From NCBI GenBank assembly GCA_026770615.1, contig MU631307.1, forward strand, positions 643,529 through 666,442: a stretch of 22,914 nucleotides of DNA, read 5' to 3'. The stretch comes from Pavlovales sp. CCMP2436 (lineage: Eukaryota; Haptophyta; Pavlovophyceae; Pavlovales). The position numbers and the translations under genes were made by a program. This document shows, piece after piece, positions 15,438-22,815 of the stretch. Position 1 is the stretch's first letter, and every line of letters begins with the position of its first letter. Under the pieces are notes generated by a model. It was not told the DNA's origin, did not search any database, and saw only the letters and a list, made by a program, of their open reading frames with translations.

Positions 15438-15839
15438 TTACGATACGCTGCAGCACTGACTGCTATCATGTGGAAATGCGGACTGAGAAGCTGGGTGAGA
15501 AGATGGGTGAGAAGATGGCAGAGATGACTCGTCTGGACCTGGGAAAAGGATTTGCCTACTCGTGCCTGTAAGAAGCGAGTAGAAGGATGCGTCACAATAC
15601 AGCCACGAAGCACGGTACACCCTAATAAAGTGACTGTCGGCGCGAAAAAAAAGGTTTCGATCATGGGAAAAAGTACCCCTGATCGATGACTTGCTGGGTA
15701 ATCGCTTTACATCGATGAGGCTTAAATTATTTGGCAATCCGATCCTGTGCATTTTTTTTATTATAATTGAAAGCTCTGCGAGCTGATTTTCGTTGATCTG
15801 TGGGCTCGTAGTTGGATATGCATCAATCGTAGTGGTCAT
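15438..15839 (-). CDS. Hypothetical protein downstream of the helicase
   Basis: A 133-residue frame begins at an ATG at 15839, 81 nt after the helicase-nuclease stop, on the same strand. The N-terminal 60 residues (NQLAELSIIIKKMHRIGLPN and so on) look protein-like; the C-terminus is Ser/Pro/His-rich (SSLPSSHPSSHPAS), matching a DNA tandem repeat GAGAAGATGGGT near 15490-15515. A T-rich site reading GATATTTTTTT lies 28 nt upstream and weakly resembles the viral promoter. No family is recognised. It may be a small late gene or a degraded one. Confidence 0.35.
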   Translation of the reverse strand: MTTTIDAYPTTSPQINENQLAELSIIIKKMHRIGLPNNLSLIDVKRLPSKSSIRGTFSHDRNLFFRADSHFIRVYRASWLYCDASFYSLLTGTSRQILFPGPDESSLPSSHPSSHPASQSAFPHDSSQCCSVS

Positions 15840-15920
15840 TACAGCTATCTTTAATCTTTACGTGGGTGATATTTTTTTCTGTTTGAGCTCCATTAGACGT
15901 AGCATCCTCACTCCTCATTC

Positions 15921-16781
15921 TTAGCCTTCACCGTCTTCTTCATCACTGTAGTCCGCGAACATCGGTGGCGGGCAGGGGGTCGAACTCAAACTCGAACTCG
16001 AACTAGGACTCGAACTAGGACTCGAACTCGAACTCGGACTGGGGCGGGGGAGGCTGGGGAGGCGGGGGGGTGGCACACTTGGTCTTGATGGCTCTTTCTC
16101 AATGTACACGACTTCGCACTCCAACCCGAGCTCTCTATAGTACTCCAATTTCTCCTTACTCGGCGGGGAAGTCACCACCACTTCGATGAGCTTGACCAGC
16201 TTCATTTTTCCGTTTTCGCCGATATCAAACACGGCCAGGTCGGCTATATATCGCCCGTCCCCAACGGGGTATTCTTCGATGGCTCCTTGTCCTGCTGCAC
16301 GCGCTAGCCCGAACTGCCGAGCCTTCTCAGTTCTGTGTTCCACACCTTCACCCATGTACCGTGTTTGCTTTGCTGACATGACAACAGCGAGCTGCTCAAT
16401 GGTCCGGACTCGACTGACGGCCACGTACAGCATCCTAACGTCCCATATCATGTTCATGTCGAGGTAGAGCTTGTCACCTTCGAACGTGATACCCTGGAAG
16501 CTGTGAATAGTAGCTGTGGGTGAAAAGGTAATTCCTTCGCCTATATGGGCGGTAAGATCCACCCCTCCGAGTGTGGGTGCTATCCGGTCCGCAAGGAAGC
16601 GTGTGCCATTGACCAGTAAGGTCCCGCGGATCGTTTTTGTACACTTCCACTCGACATCACCAGACCCTCCACCATGGTCAGCCAGCTCGCGTGCGTATTC
16701 GAGAGCCACTGAGCTGTACGCTGAGAGCGGCCAGAGGTCTATCTCTTCCTCTTCCTCCCCCCCTATTTCGGCCCCTACCAC
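15921..16781 (-). CDS. C-terminal part of the SF1 helicase with a PD-(D/E)XK-like nuclease domain (after frameshift)
   Basis: This frame continues the helicase of 16775-18190. It holds helicase motif V (HSFQGITFEGDKLYLDMN) and motif VI (LYVAVSRVRT), without which the upstream part would be incomplete. After a short linker comes YIADLAVFDI...LIEVVVTSPPSKEKL, a D...ExV arrangement like the CoiA-type PD-(D/E)XK nucleases, then a Ser/Pro linker encoded by GAACTC-type hexamer repeats (15980-16045) and an acidic tail (YSDEEDGEG). The nominal GTG start at 16781 is an artefact; a one-base change in the G-rich tract at about 16756-16817 would fuse both frames. No homologue of the whole fusion is claimed. 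Confidence 0.65.
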   Translation of the reverse strand: MVGAEIGGEEEEEIDLWPLSAYSSVALEYARELADHGGGSGDVEWKCTKTIRGTLLVNGTRFLADRIAPTLGGVDLTAHIGEGITFSPTATIHSFQGITFEGDKLYLDMNMIWDVRMLYVAVSRVRTIEQLAVVMSAKQTRYMGEGVEHRTEKARQFGLARAAGQGAIEEYPVGDGRYIADLAVFDIGENGKMKLVKLIEVVVTSPPSKEKLEYYRELGLECEVVYIEKEPSRPSVPPPRLPSLPRPSPSSSSSPSSSPSSSSSLSSTPCPPPMFADYSDEEDGEG

Positions 16782-18190
16782 GAGAGACCTCCATCGCGCC
16801 CGCCCCCCCGCCCGCCGGCCTTGAACTTCGTGTTCCGCTGTATGTATAGCTCTTTTTTGACCTTGCTGATGAAATTGACATCATCGATCGTCTTTGCTGT
16901 CATGCACGTGCACTTCTCTACTGCCGTATGACCGCAGTGGGGGCAAACGCGTGTCGCTGCCAATATTATGTCGCCTTGTTTTATCTCTCCGCACGCCTTG
17001 TATACCGAGCTGTGCTGCTCCTCTCGTAGCGCGTTGAAGATGAAGTCGCGTGCTTCCATAACCGCATCGACCGGGTCCGCGCCTCCATATCCGCTAGCGA
17101 AGAAGAGCCCACCTGAGGTGTTTCCAATCACGTATCTTAGCGCATCTTGTATAACCATGAGCAAAGGGTCGCTTGTTCGCTTCACGCCCTCAACGTGGTA
17201 TCGGCGTAGTCCTTCGAGATTCATGCTCGCGCTGTCCACCGGCTGGCACTGCATCGGTATGCTAGTTTGAGGGCAGTAGTCGCCGAGGAAGAACAACCTC
17301 GCGCCCCATCCCCTGGCGAATTCCTCTATTTTTAATCGTTGTTTCTGCGTCAACATGGTGGCTTCATCGACTATGATGTTGGCTGGCGGGCGTCTGTTTA
17401 GGTCTCTCGTACGCTCTTCTGTGAACACACGGCCGCCTAGAAGCCGAGCGTGACACATGGTTTGGGTGAATCCCTTTTTCAAAGCGTCGAGTCGAAGAAG
17501 GTGAGTTGGCGAGCAAAAAACCGTGTCGGTAAGTGAGCCGTCTAGAACTGCATTCAATATAAGGGTCGTTTTGCCCGAGCCGGCAGCACCGGTTATTATT
17601 GCCGGGTATCCAGATTCGACTGAAAGCGGCCCGAGAAGTTCCTTGTTTCGGGGCTTGTAGAATCCATTCTTATTCTCGTAATCGGGCATATGGAACACGA
17701 GGTTTATGTTATCCACCCGCAGGTTTGACAGGGTCGGCGTGGCCGCCACATCGGGCATAGACCCCGAGTCTTTTATCATAAATGTTGGGAGCAGCAGGCG
17801 TTCGTAGTCGAGCGTTCGGTCCATCAAGCAGTAGATGCCATCTGTCACCAGCTCGAGACATTCAGGAAGTACAAATGCTTGGCACACTGCCTGCACACGC
17901 TGGCAGGCGGTTATATATGCACTGATTTTCGTTGTGTACACGTTGGTGAGTGTCTCGTGTATTTTGGCAGATGTAATGTAATCCGTATTGAGATCGGGGG
18001 TTTCGATTCGCAAATATTCTATGATTTTTTCAGAGCACACCGTCGAAAAGTCGACTGTACGGGTGTTGATTGCCAGAAGCCCTTCGATTTTTTGCGATAG
18101 CATGTCTTTCATCTCCTCATGGCTCGAGAGAGAGAACACCTCGCTAATTTTTCCAATACAGCACCCGGGGCTTGCTAGAAAGGGGGTCAT
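16775..18190 (-). CDS. SF1 (Pif1/RecD-like) helicase core of the viral replication protein, 5' truncated
   Basis: Residues counted from the only in-frame Met (18190): Walker A GAAGSGKT at 201-208, motif II NIIVDEATML (271-280), motif III-like FLGDYCPQ (301-308), and GVKRT (335-339), which fits an arginine motif. A Cys cluster CPHCG...CTC (416-429) suggests an inserted zinc ribbon. Motifs V and VI lie in the next frame. The frame remains open upstream to 18445, with protein-like sequence (AENIINIDQSKAYTRAF) but no Met, and ends against host-type repeats. The real N-terminus was therefore probably removed by the insertion; IDQSKAYT faintly recalls polymerase-type motifs, which I cannot confirm. 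It would unwind DNA in viral replication. The frame stops at 16775 after a G-rich tract. Confidence 0.75.
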   Translation of the reverse strand: MTPFLASPGCCIGKISEVFSLSSHEEMKDMLSQKIEGLLAINTRTVDFSTVCSEKIIEYLRIETPDLNTDYITSAKIHETLTNVYTTKISAYITACQRVQAVCQAFVLPECLELVTDGIYCLMDRTLDYERLLLPTFMIKDSGSMPDVAATPTLSNLRVDNINLVFHMPDYENKNGFYKPRNKELLGPLSVESGYPAIITGAAGSGKTTLILNAVLDGSLTDTVFCSPTHLLRLDALKKGFTQTMCHARLLGGRVFTEERTRDLNRRPPANIIVDEATMLTQKQRLKIEEFARGWGARLFFLGDYCPQTSIPMQCQPVDSASMNLEGLRRYHVEGVKRTSDPLLMVIQDALRYVIGNTSGGLFFASGYGGADPVDAVMEARDFIFNALREEQHSSVYKACGEIKQGDIILAATRVCPHCGHTAVEKCTCMTAKTIDDVNFISKVKKELYIQRNTKFKAGGRGGGRDGGLSW

Positions 18191-18457
18191 GCACGGGTCA
18201 AAGGCCCGAGTATACGCTTTTGATTGGTCGATATTGATGATATTTTCAGCGGTAATTCGGGGCTTCGTCTGCCGCAGTTCTGCATCGTCCCCGTCTAGCT
18301 CTGTCTCTCGATCTTCAGGCTCCCCGCGGGACCACCATATAGACCCGGGACAGGCTTTAATCGCCTGCGGCGGCTCCTCGAATTCCTTGAATCCCTTCGA
18401 ATCCCAATGATTTTCTTGCGTGGCTAGATCGATCTCGTTCGACCCCTACGATCGTGT

Positions 18458-18566
18458 TAGATCTCGGTAGATCTCGGTAGACTGGCACTAATTCTAGGTC
18501 GATTCTCGGTAGATCTCGGTAGATCTCGGTAGATCCCGGTAGATCCAGGTAGATCTCGGTAGACCG
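18458..18566. repeat. AGATCTCGGT decamer array
   Basis: About nine imperfect copies of the decamer AGATCTCGGT occur in two blocks (about 18458-18480 and 18505-18566). A G-rich run follows at 18575-18600. Confidence 0.8.
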
Positions 18567-18621
18567 AAGAAGAGGGGGGGGGGAGGGGTAGGGTGGGGGG
18601 GGCCTAGGTGGCGGTCGACGA

Positions 18622-19045
18622 AGCAATTCGATTAAAGCCTGTCCCGCCGCTCGCGAAGCACGAGTTTGGCTTCTCGGGGCTTTTCGGGGCTTTTCGGGGC
18701 TTTCGGGGCTTTGGTATTTTGCGGTCCCGGAGCAATTCAATTAGATTAAAGCCTGTCCCGCCGCTCGCGAAGCACGAGTTTGGCTTCTCGGGGCTTTTCG
18801 GGGCTTTTCGGGGCTTTCGGGGCTTTGGTATTTTGCGGTCCCGGAGCAATTCAATTAGATTAAAGCCTGTCCCGCCGCTCGCGAAGCACGAGTTTGGCTT
18901 CTCGGGGCTGTGGCGCGCTTGTGGCTAGTGCGGCCATGGCGGGGCTCGCTTGCGGCGCTTATGCGGTCCCGGAGCAATTCAATTAGATTAAAGCCTGTCC
19001 CGCCGCTCGCGAAGCACGAGTTTGGCTTCTCGGGGCTTTTGGGGG
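18622..19045. repeat. Tandem repeat of 114-128 bp, four copies
   Basis: The core ATTAAAGCCTGTCCCGCCGC begins at 18631, 18745, 18859 and 18987. Copies 1 and 2 are nearly identical and carry internal GGGGCTTTTC repeats; copy 3 has a diverged second half and copy 4 is truncated at a G-run. Confidence 0.9.
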
Positions 19046-19213
19046 GGGGGGGGGGCTGAGGCGCCTTGGGGCCGATGTCGCGATGTGTGCGTTCGTAGCC
19101 GATGTAGTTGAAGTGGGTAAGGTGCGGCCGACTTGGAGGTCGAGCAAGATCGAGCAAGGTCTAGGTAGATAAATGGTGGGGGGCGATGTGCGCTTTGTAG
19201 CCGATGTCGCGAT

Positions 19214-19551
19214 CAAATATGATTTTTTGGACAATAATGCCGAGTGTAAAGGTCTTCAAATATGATCGCGCGACGAGAATCCCGCTCGCTCAAATATGAC
19301 TCCTTTCGGGACTTTTCGCGTGCGTGCGCGCAGCGGGGAAGTAGCCGCCAGGGCCCATGGAGAATTAAATTCGTGTTTTATTTTTCTTCGAGCAACCTTT
19401 ATTTCTCTAGATCTATTTTAGAAGTTTATATAAACCCGCACGCACTCGAAAAAGGCCAAAAGGAGTCATATTTGAGCGAGCAGGATTCCCATGCAAAAAT
19501 CTTAAATGAGCGGACTTACACTCGATAAACTCGTACCGAAGATCATATTTG
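19214..19551. repeat. Symmetrical element with five CAAATATGA sites and a 30-bp inverted repeat
   Basis: CAAATATGA occurs at 19214, 19257 and 19291 on + and, as its complement, at 19466 and 19543. The arms 19277-19306 and 19459-19488 are inverted copies (29 of 30 positions). GAGTGTAA near 19231 and TTACACTC near 19515 extend the symmetry. It could be a non-autonomous DNA element; no clear target-site duplication is seen. Confidence 0.65.
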
Positions 19552-19726
19552 AGCGACGGACATAAGTCGTCATAAATAGAAAGTCGAACCGTAAAAACAC
19601 GGGTATAGAGATAAATTTCAATTTATGTACTTGTGAGACTCGATGAAAAATTAACTAAGAATTTCTAAATAGCGCATTTGTAAACGTTGCTAATTTTTGC
19701 CTGCCGGATACGCTAAATAGCACACA

Positions 19727-19813
19727 ATAACCGTCGGGGCTACCGGAATAGCACAATAACCGTTAGGGCTACCGGAATAGCACAATAACCGTTAGGGCTA
19801 CCGGATGCAGCAC
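19727..19813. repeat. 29-bp tandem repeat, three copies
   Basis: ATAACCGTTAGGGCTACCGG with AATAGCACA is repeated at 19727, 19756 and 19785. A separate GGGCTACCGGAATAGCACA occurs near 20168, so the unit was scattered within the block. Confidence 0.9.
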
Positions 19814-20272
19814 AGCACGGGATGCTCAATATAGGGCCTTCTGGGGCAAAACTCGGGCATCCGGAGGCCTAGCGAGGTGCGGCAGGACCCTAGGGGTGGG
19901 CACTAGGCCCGGGGACCAACCGTGGTCCATTTATCGTCGTGCCAGGCCACTTTGAAAAAACACCAAATGGCCTAAGGGGACCACCCCCTTAGGGAAAAGT
20001 TGATTTTTTTGAAATCGAGTTAGCGCGAGCCAGAGGTCGATGTGGACAGGGGTGGCGGCCATGAAGATCGTCAGGGGGCCGGGGGCGATCGATCTGGAGC
20101 CTTGGCGAGTACTGAAGACCGACTGGGCGCCTTCGCGACCCGGAGAAAAAAGTACATGGATTTCCCAGGGGCTACCGGAATAGCACACCCCTGGATACAC
20201 GTATATAGCACACCTGCGTGGCGAGGATACGGAGCATAGCACATTTACTGAAAAAGACGGTGTTTGACCTGC

Positions 20273-20396
20273 GGGTCTTGGTGGGGTCTTGGTGGGGTCT
20301 TGGTGGGGTCTTGGAGGGGTCTTGGAGGGTGTTTTTGAGATTTTAGTGGTTTATTAGTATTTTAGTGGTTTTTTTAAGTGGTTTTTTTAGGGGCTT
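20273..20396. repeat. 11-bp GGGGTCTTGGT minisatellite and AT-rich tail
   Basis: Five or so copies of the 11-mer (20273-20329) precede an AT-rich segment with repeated TTTAGTGGTTT/TTAAGTGGTTT. The latter runs to within a few bases of the capsid stop codon and may be the true edge of viral sequence. Confidence 0.75.
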
Positions 20397-21659
20397 TTAT
20401 GACTGGTAGGACAGGAGACCTTGCTGCGCGACCAATATCTTCTCGTGCTGCACCCAGACGTCGACCATAAGGGCCGGATTATCAGCAGCAATCTGGGCTT
20501 CGAAGACCACATGCATCAACTGGGTGCTCACACCGTCCGATAGCGAGTCACTCTGCGGGAAAGCCTGCAGGGCAAGTCCGATACAGAAACCGCTGTTCAC
20601 ATATTCCACAGAGCTGACACACGAACGGGCCGAGGCGTCAGAAATTCCCGAGCCCAGTGCCTTCGATAGCTCGAAGCGTGCCTCGGCAGCGCTGCCTGTG
20701 GTATCGATTGCGGACTGAGGGACCACCATGGCGCCCAAACGGAATCTGTAATTCTTGCAGCCCGCGCGAGTTCGCTTTGTGACTGTTTTGGTAAGGTGGG
20801 GATTTGCGTCTGCACTTGCTTTGAAGCTCACGAAGATGTTGCACGCGGAGCTCACACGCACTGGGATTTGCATCGAAATAAAGCCTGCGTTTGAGCTGAC
20901 GGTACTGCGAAAGTGGGAGAAATCGAAACAAGGCACGGTGACCACGCCGCCGAGTGCCTGGTACATAGCCGTCTCAACAGCGGCGTCAAGCCTCACCTCG
21001 GTAAGATGCAGCTTAGCGTTCGTTACCGTCACCCCAGAATTCGAAGCCGTGGCATTGTCATAAGTTCCCCAGTCAACACTCGGTGCGAATTTGATTTCCA
21101 GGCGAACGGACTCTTTCAACGCTGACAAAGGTATAGCTTTCATGGCCAGCGTGCCCAACATGTTCATGAGAGGCAGCGCGATCGTCAACGATGCTCCGGC
21201 GGCAATGGTGGCACCGGCACGAGAATAGTAGGATTTCACGATCTCAGCTGCGGAGTTGTCGGTACAATTATAATCAGCGACACCCCGCATGGTGCCGCTC
21301 GAGCGAAGGCTATCAAGATCCGTGGTGAAATCCTGGATAATCGAAAAAAGCGATCCGAATTCCGAGATCGAGCTGAGATGCTGACTGCCGAAGAAAACGT
21401 CAACCGAGGCAATCATAGAAATTGCACCGCCATCGAGTACTATAGGTGTCGCGTTTCCGTTTACAATCGTATAAGACAACACGGTCTGTGAACCATCAAG
21501 GTGTAGGCCCGGGAGTCCCGCTTGAATGTCAAAAGTCAGCTTCCCGCCGCCAGAGACAGGACCACTCCCCGAAGATGACGTTAGATAATGACGCAGCATC
21601 TCAACGGGTGGCGCGAGCGGGCGCGGTTCGTACTGGTAATAACTGGGAATGGCTTCCAT
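20397..21659 (-). CDS. Double-jelly-roll major capsid protein (PLV type)
   Basis: The ATG at 21659 (MEAIPSYYQYEPRP) is chosen over the upstream TTG because the viral promoter motif ends exactly 26 nt before it; the product has 420 residues. It would form the pseudo-hexameric capsomers of the icosahedral shell. I base the call on the overall pattern: a Pro-rich N-terminus, beta-strand segments throughout, GTLAMKAIPLSALKESVRLE near the domain boundary (similar to IPL..L...LRLE in PLV capsid proteins), and a C-terminal WVQHEKILV strand. Its position beside the penton-like gene supports it. The frame is intact over its full length, in contrast to several other genes of the element. A host repeat block begins directly after its stop. 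Confidence 0.75.
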   Translation of the reverse strand: MEAIPSYYQYEPRPLAPPVEMLRHYLTSSSGSGPVSGGGKLTFDIQAGLPGLHLDGSQTVLSYTIVNGNATPIVLDGGAISMIASVDVFFGSQHLSSISEFGSLFSIIQDFTTDLDSLRSSGTMRGVADYNCTDNSAAEIVKSYYSRAGATIAAGASLTIALPLMNMLGTLAMKAIPLSALKESVRLEIKFAPSVDWGTYDNATASNSGVTVTNAKLHLTEVRLDAAVETAMYQALGGVVTVPCFDFSHFRSTVSSNAGFISMQIPVRVSSACNIFVSFKASADANPHLTKTVTKRTRAGCKNYRFRLGAMVVPQSAIDTTGSAAEARFELSKALGSGISDASARSCVSSVEYVNSGFCIGLALQAFPQSDSLSDGVSTQLMHVVFEAQIAADNPALMVDVWVQHEKILVAQQGLLSYQS

Positions 21660-21685
21660 CTGATTTGGTTGTGTAGACGTAACCA

Positions 21686-21697
21686 AGATTTTTATTT
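21686..21697 (-). promoter_or_regulatory. Viral promoter-like motif AAATAAAAATCT for the major capsid gene
   Basis: Exact 12-mer on the - strand, ending 26 nt before the capsid ATG at 21659. The same motif and spacing occur before the 8713 gene on the other strand in the other block. Confidence 0.65.
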
Positions 21698-21738
21698 CGT
21701 TTTTTTTTGTTAAACGACGTCAAATGACGTCACCAAGG

Positions 21739-22083
21739 TCAAGAGTTTGCCAATCGCTCGAATTGAGACGTGAGACCACGTAGTTCCTTGCTGGCACCTA
21801 CGCCACTTGCGAAATTGCCTACCTGGCCAGCGACCCGGGCGCCGGCAGACAGGCCGTTTAGGACATCTCGTCCGAAGCCCAGAGCCTCCCCAGCTCCCGG
21901 GATCCTACCAAGCTCGCTATTCTCGATAGCATTGAGGCCGAGCCTTGCGTTCTGAGCGATTTTGCTAACCGTAGACGCGGCGTTGTGCAAAAAATTACCG
22001 GACGCACGGCCGAACTGCTGAAACTTTGGGAGTGCATTAGATCCCCATGTTGCAATATTTCTTCCAAAACGTCCCCAGTTCAT
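21739..22083 (-). CDS. Small Gly/Ala-rich virion-like protein
   Basis: A 114-residue protein from the ATG at 22083, with a promoter-like motif variant 24 nt upstream. It starts MNWGRFGRNIATWG, continues with amphipathic helical stretches (FLHNAASTVSKIAQNARLGL) and a Gly-rich segment (GRIPGAGEALGFGRDVLNGL). Small Gly/Ala-rich proteins between penton and capsid genes are common in PLVs and adintoviruses, where membrane-active or core roles like adenovirus pVI/pX have been suggested. I cannot assign this one more exactly. The frame is intact, 79 nt from the capsid gene. Confidence 0.6.
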   Translation of the reverse strand: MNWGRFGRNIATWGSNALPKFQQFGRASGNFLHNAASTVSKIAQNARLGLNAIENSELGRIPGAGEALGFGRDVLNGLSAGARVAGQVGNFASGVGASKELRGLTSQFERLANS

Positions 22084-22107
22084 TTCTCGTAAGTGTACAA
22101 ATACACG

Positions 22108-22119
22108 AGATATTTATCG
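22108..22119 (-). promoter_or_regulatory. Promoter-like motif variant for the 114-aa gene
   Basis: On the - strand ACGATAAATATCT resembles AAATAAAAATCT with a few changes and ends 24 nt before the ATG at 22083. Confidence 0.45.
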
Positions 22120-22136
22120 TCTTCCAGTCCTTATGT

Positions 22137-22691
22137 TTAGTCGATCATGACGTCGAGTACAACAGACCATGAGAGCCCTTGAGTATTATAGGGCTGCTGA
22201 TTCTCGTCCAGGAGCGTGATAACCACGCTGCTAAGAGTTCGTCTACGTGCGTTCATATACGGGGCAGAATCAGACTTGAAGACCTGTATATCGCCATAAC
22301 CAACGCTCACGGGCACGGATGCGAGAAGATTGGTGGTGTTTTCGCCAGTTCTGCTAAGCGAGTCTTGCACGTCCAACTCGAAACTCTCGCTAGCGACTAG
22401 GACGGCGCGGGCTCCACCTAGATCGATCATGCGCGGTGCAGTCGTAGGGGTGCCAGATGGAATTGTGATGTTAAAGCTCTTATTCATCCCCAATATTTTA
22501 TGGGCGGTGGTGGTCTCGTTTGTTGCGATCGAGATATTGCCGCCTTGACTGTGCGCGAATGTGAGCTTGTTAGTCGCCGAGTCAAATGCCGAGCTCACAC
22601 CCGCGGCCAACATTGCCGAAGAAGAATTGATAGCGCTTGCGAGAGCCTCACCGCTCGTATACTGGCTAGGTGGAATTGTAACGACCGACAT
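22137..22691 (-). CDS. Penton-like minor capsid protein (C-terminal two thirds; possible frameshift at the start)
   Basis: A 184-residue frame from ATG 22691. VTIPPSQYTSGEALASAIN, then ATNKLTFAHS, then MIDLGGARAVLVASESF, then LASVPVSVGYGDIQVF and a final LSSVVITLLDENQQPYNTQG form the single-jelly-roll penton pattern of PLVs, virophages and adintoviruses, which would occupy capsid vertices. Family members usually have about 60-90 further N-terminal residues before the VTIPP motif; these are missing, and something like them sits at 8354-8605. The viral promoter motif at 22756-22767 points to an ATG at 22729 (26 nt away), but that ATG is out of frame with the protein; a one-base indel would join them with only a 13-residue N-terminal extension. 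It is followed after 53 nt by the 114-aa gene. Confidence 0.7.
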   Translation of the reverse strand: MSVVTIPPSQYTSGEALASAINSSSAMLAAGVSSAFDSATNKLTFAHSQGGNISIATNETTTAHKILGMNKSFNITIPSGTPTTAPRMIDLGGARAVLVASESFELDVQDSLSRTGENTTNLLASVPVSVGYGDIQVFKSDSAPYMNARRRTLSSVVITLLDENQQPYNTQGLSWSVVLDVMID

Positions 22692-22755
22692 CGCGTCTCC
22701 GGCAAGCCATGAGAGATCGGGCTTGGCATCTCAGGTAGCTCTGTACTCTAGCGTG

Positions 22756-22767
22756 AGATTTTTATTT
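22756..22767 (-). promoter_or_regulatory. Viral promoter-like motif AAATAAAAATCT for the penton-like gene
   Basis: Exact 12-mer on the - strand. The ATG that lies at the usual 26-nt distance (22729) is out of frame with the penton, and the in-frame ATG (22691) is 64 nt away. This is the rightmost viral signal in the window. Confidence 0.6.
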
Positions 22768-22815
22768 GAGGGGAAAACGCACCCCCCCTATTTCTGGCCG
22801 GCCGAGGATTCTGGA

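Larger units (their letters stand above)
18446..20396. repeat. Host-type repeat block interrupting the viral element
   Basis: About 1.95 kb without genes separates helicase and capsid genes. In order it contains AGATCTCGGT decamers, a G-rich tract, a 114-128-bp tandem repeat in four copies, a symmetrical CAAATATGA element, 29-bp repeats, an 11-bp minisatellite and an AT-rich tail with TTTAGTGGTTT repeats next to the capsid stop. Open frames across the tandem repeats are repeat translations. Confidence 0.75.
8354..22767. mobile_element. Endogenous Polinton-like virus (PLV), interrupted and decaying
   Basis: This interval holds a double-jelly-roll capsid protein, penton-like protein, A32-type packaging ATPase, GHSLGG lipase, SF1 helicase-nuclease and fibre-like genes, all intronless and tightly packed, in sequence clearly more AT-rich than the flanks. 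That gene set is the hallmark of PLVs and relatives (phylum Preplasmiviricota). The outermost viral signals are the - strand gene ending at 8354 and the promoter-like motif at 22756-22767. A 2-kb host-type repeat block (18446-20396) interrupts it. A shared upstream motif links both blocks. Its viral length without the insertion, about 12.5 kb, is slightly below typical PLVs. No integrase or protein-primed polymerase was found, so the mode of integration is unknown. Confidence 0.8.

Noticed and set aside
18622..19045. Regular repeats that might suggest a CRISPR array
   Set aside because: The units are contiguous tandem copies without unique spacers, in a eukaryotic context with no cas genes.
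18604..19234. Frames encoding repeated KPRKPRKAPKSPEKP-type sequence
   Set aside because: They are translations of the 114-bp tandem repeat, open on both strands, and not genes.
21660..21686. TTG start extending the capsid protein by nine residues
   Set aside because: It would begin inside the promoter motif. The ATG at 21659 is exactly 26 nt from the motif, as at another viral gene.
8170..22800. Terminal inverted repeats bounding the viral element
   Set aside because: I compared the left edge (8170-8350) with the right edge (22735-22815) in both orientations and saw no convincing match. The ends may be lost or outside the motif-bearing region.
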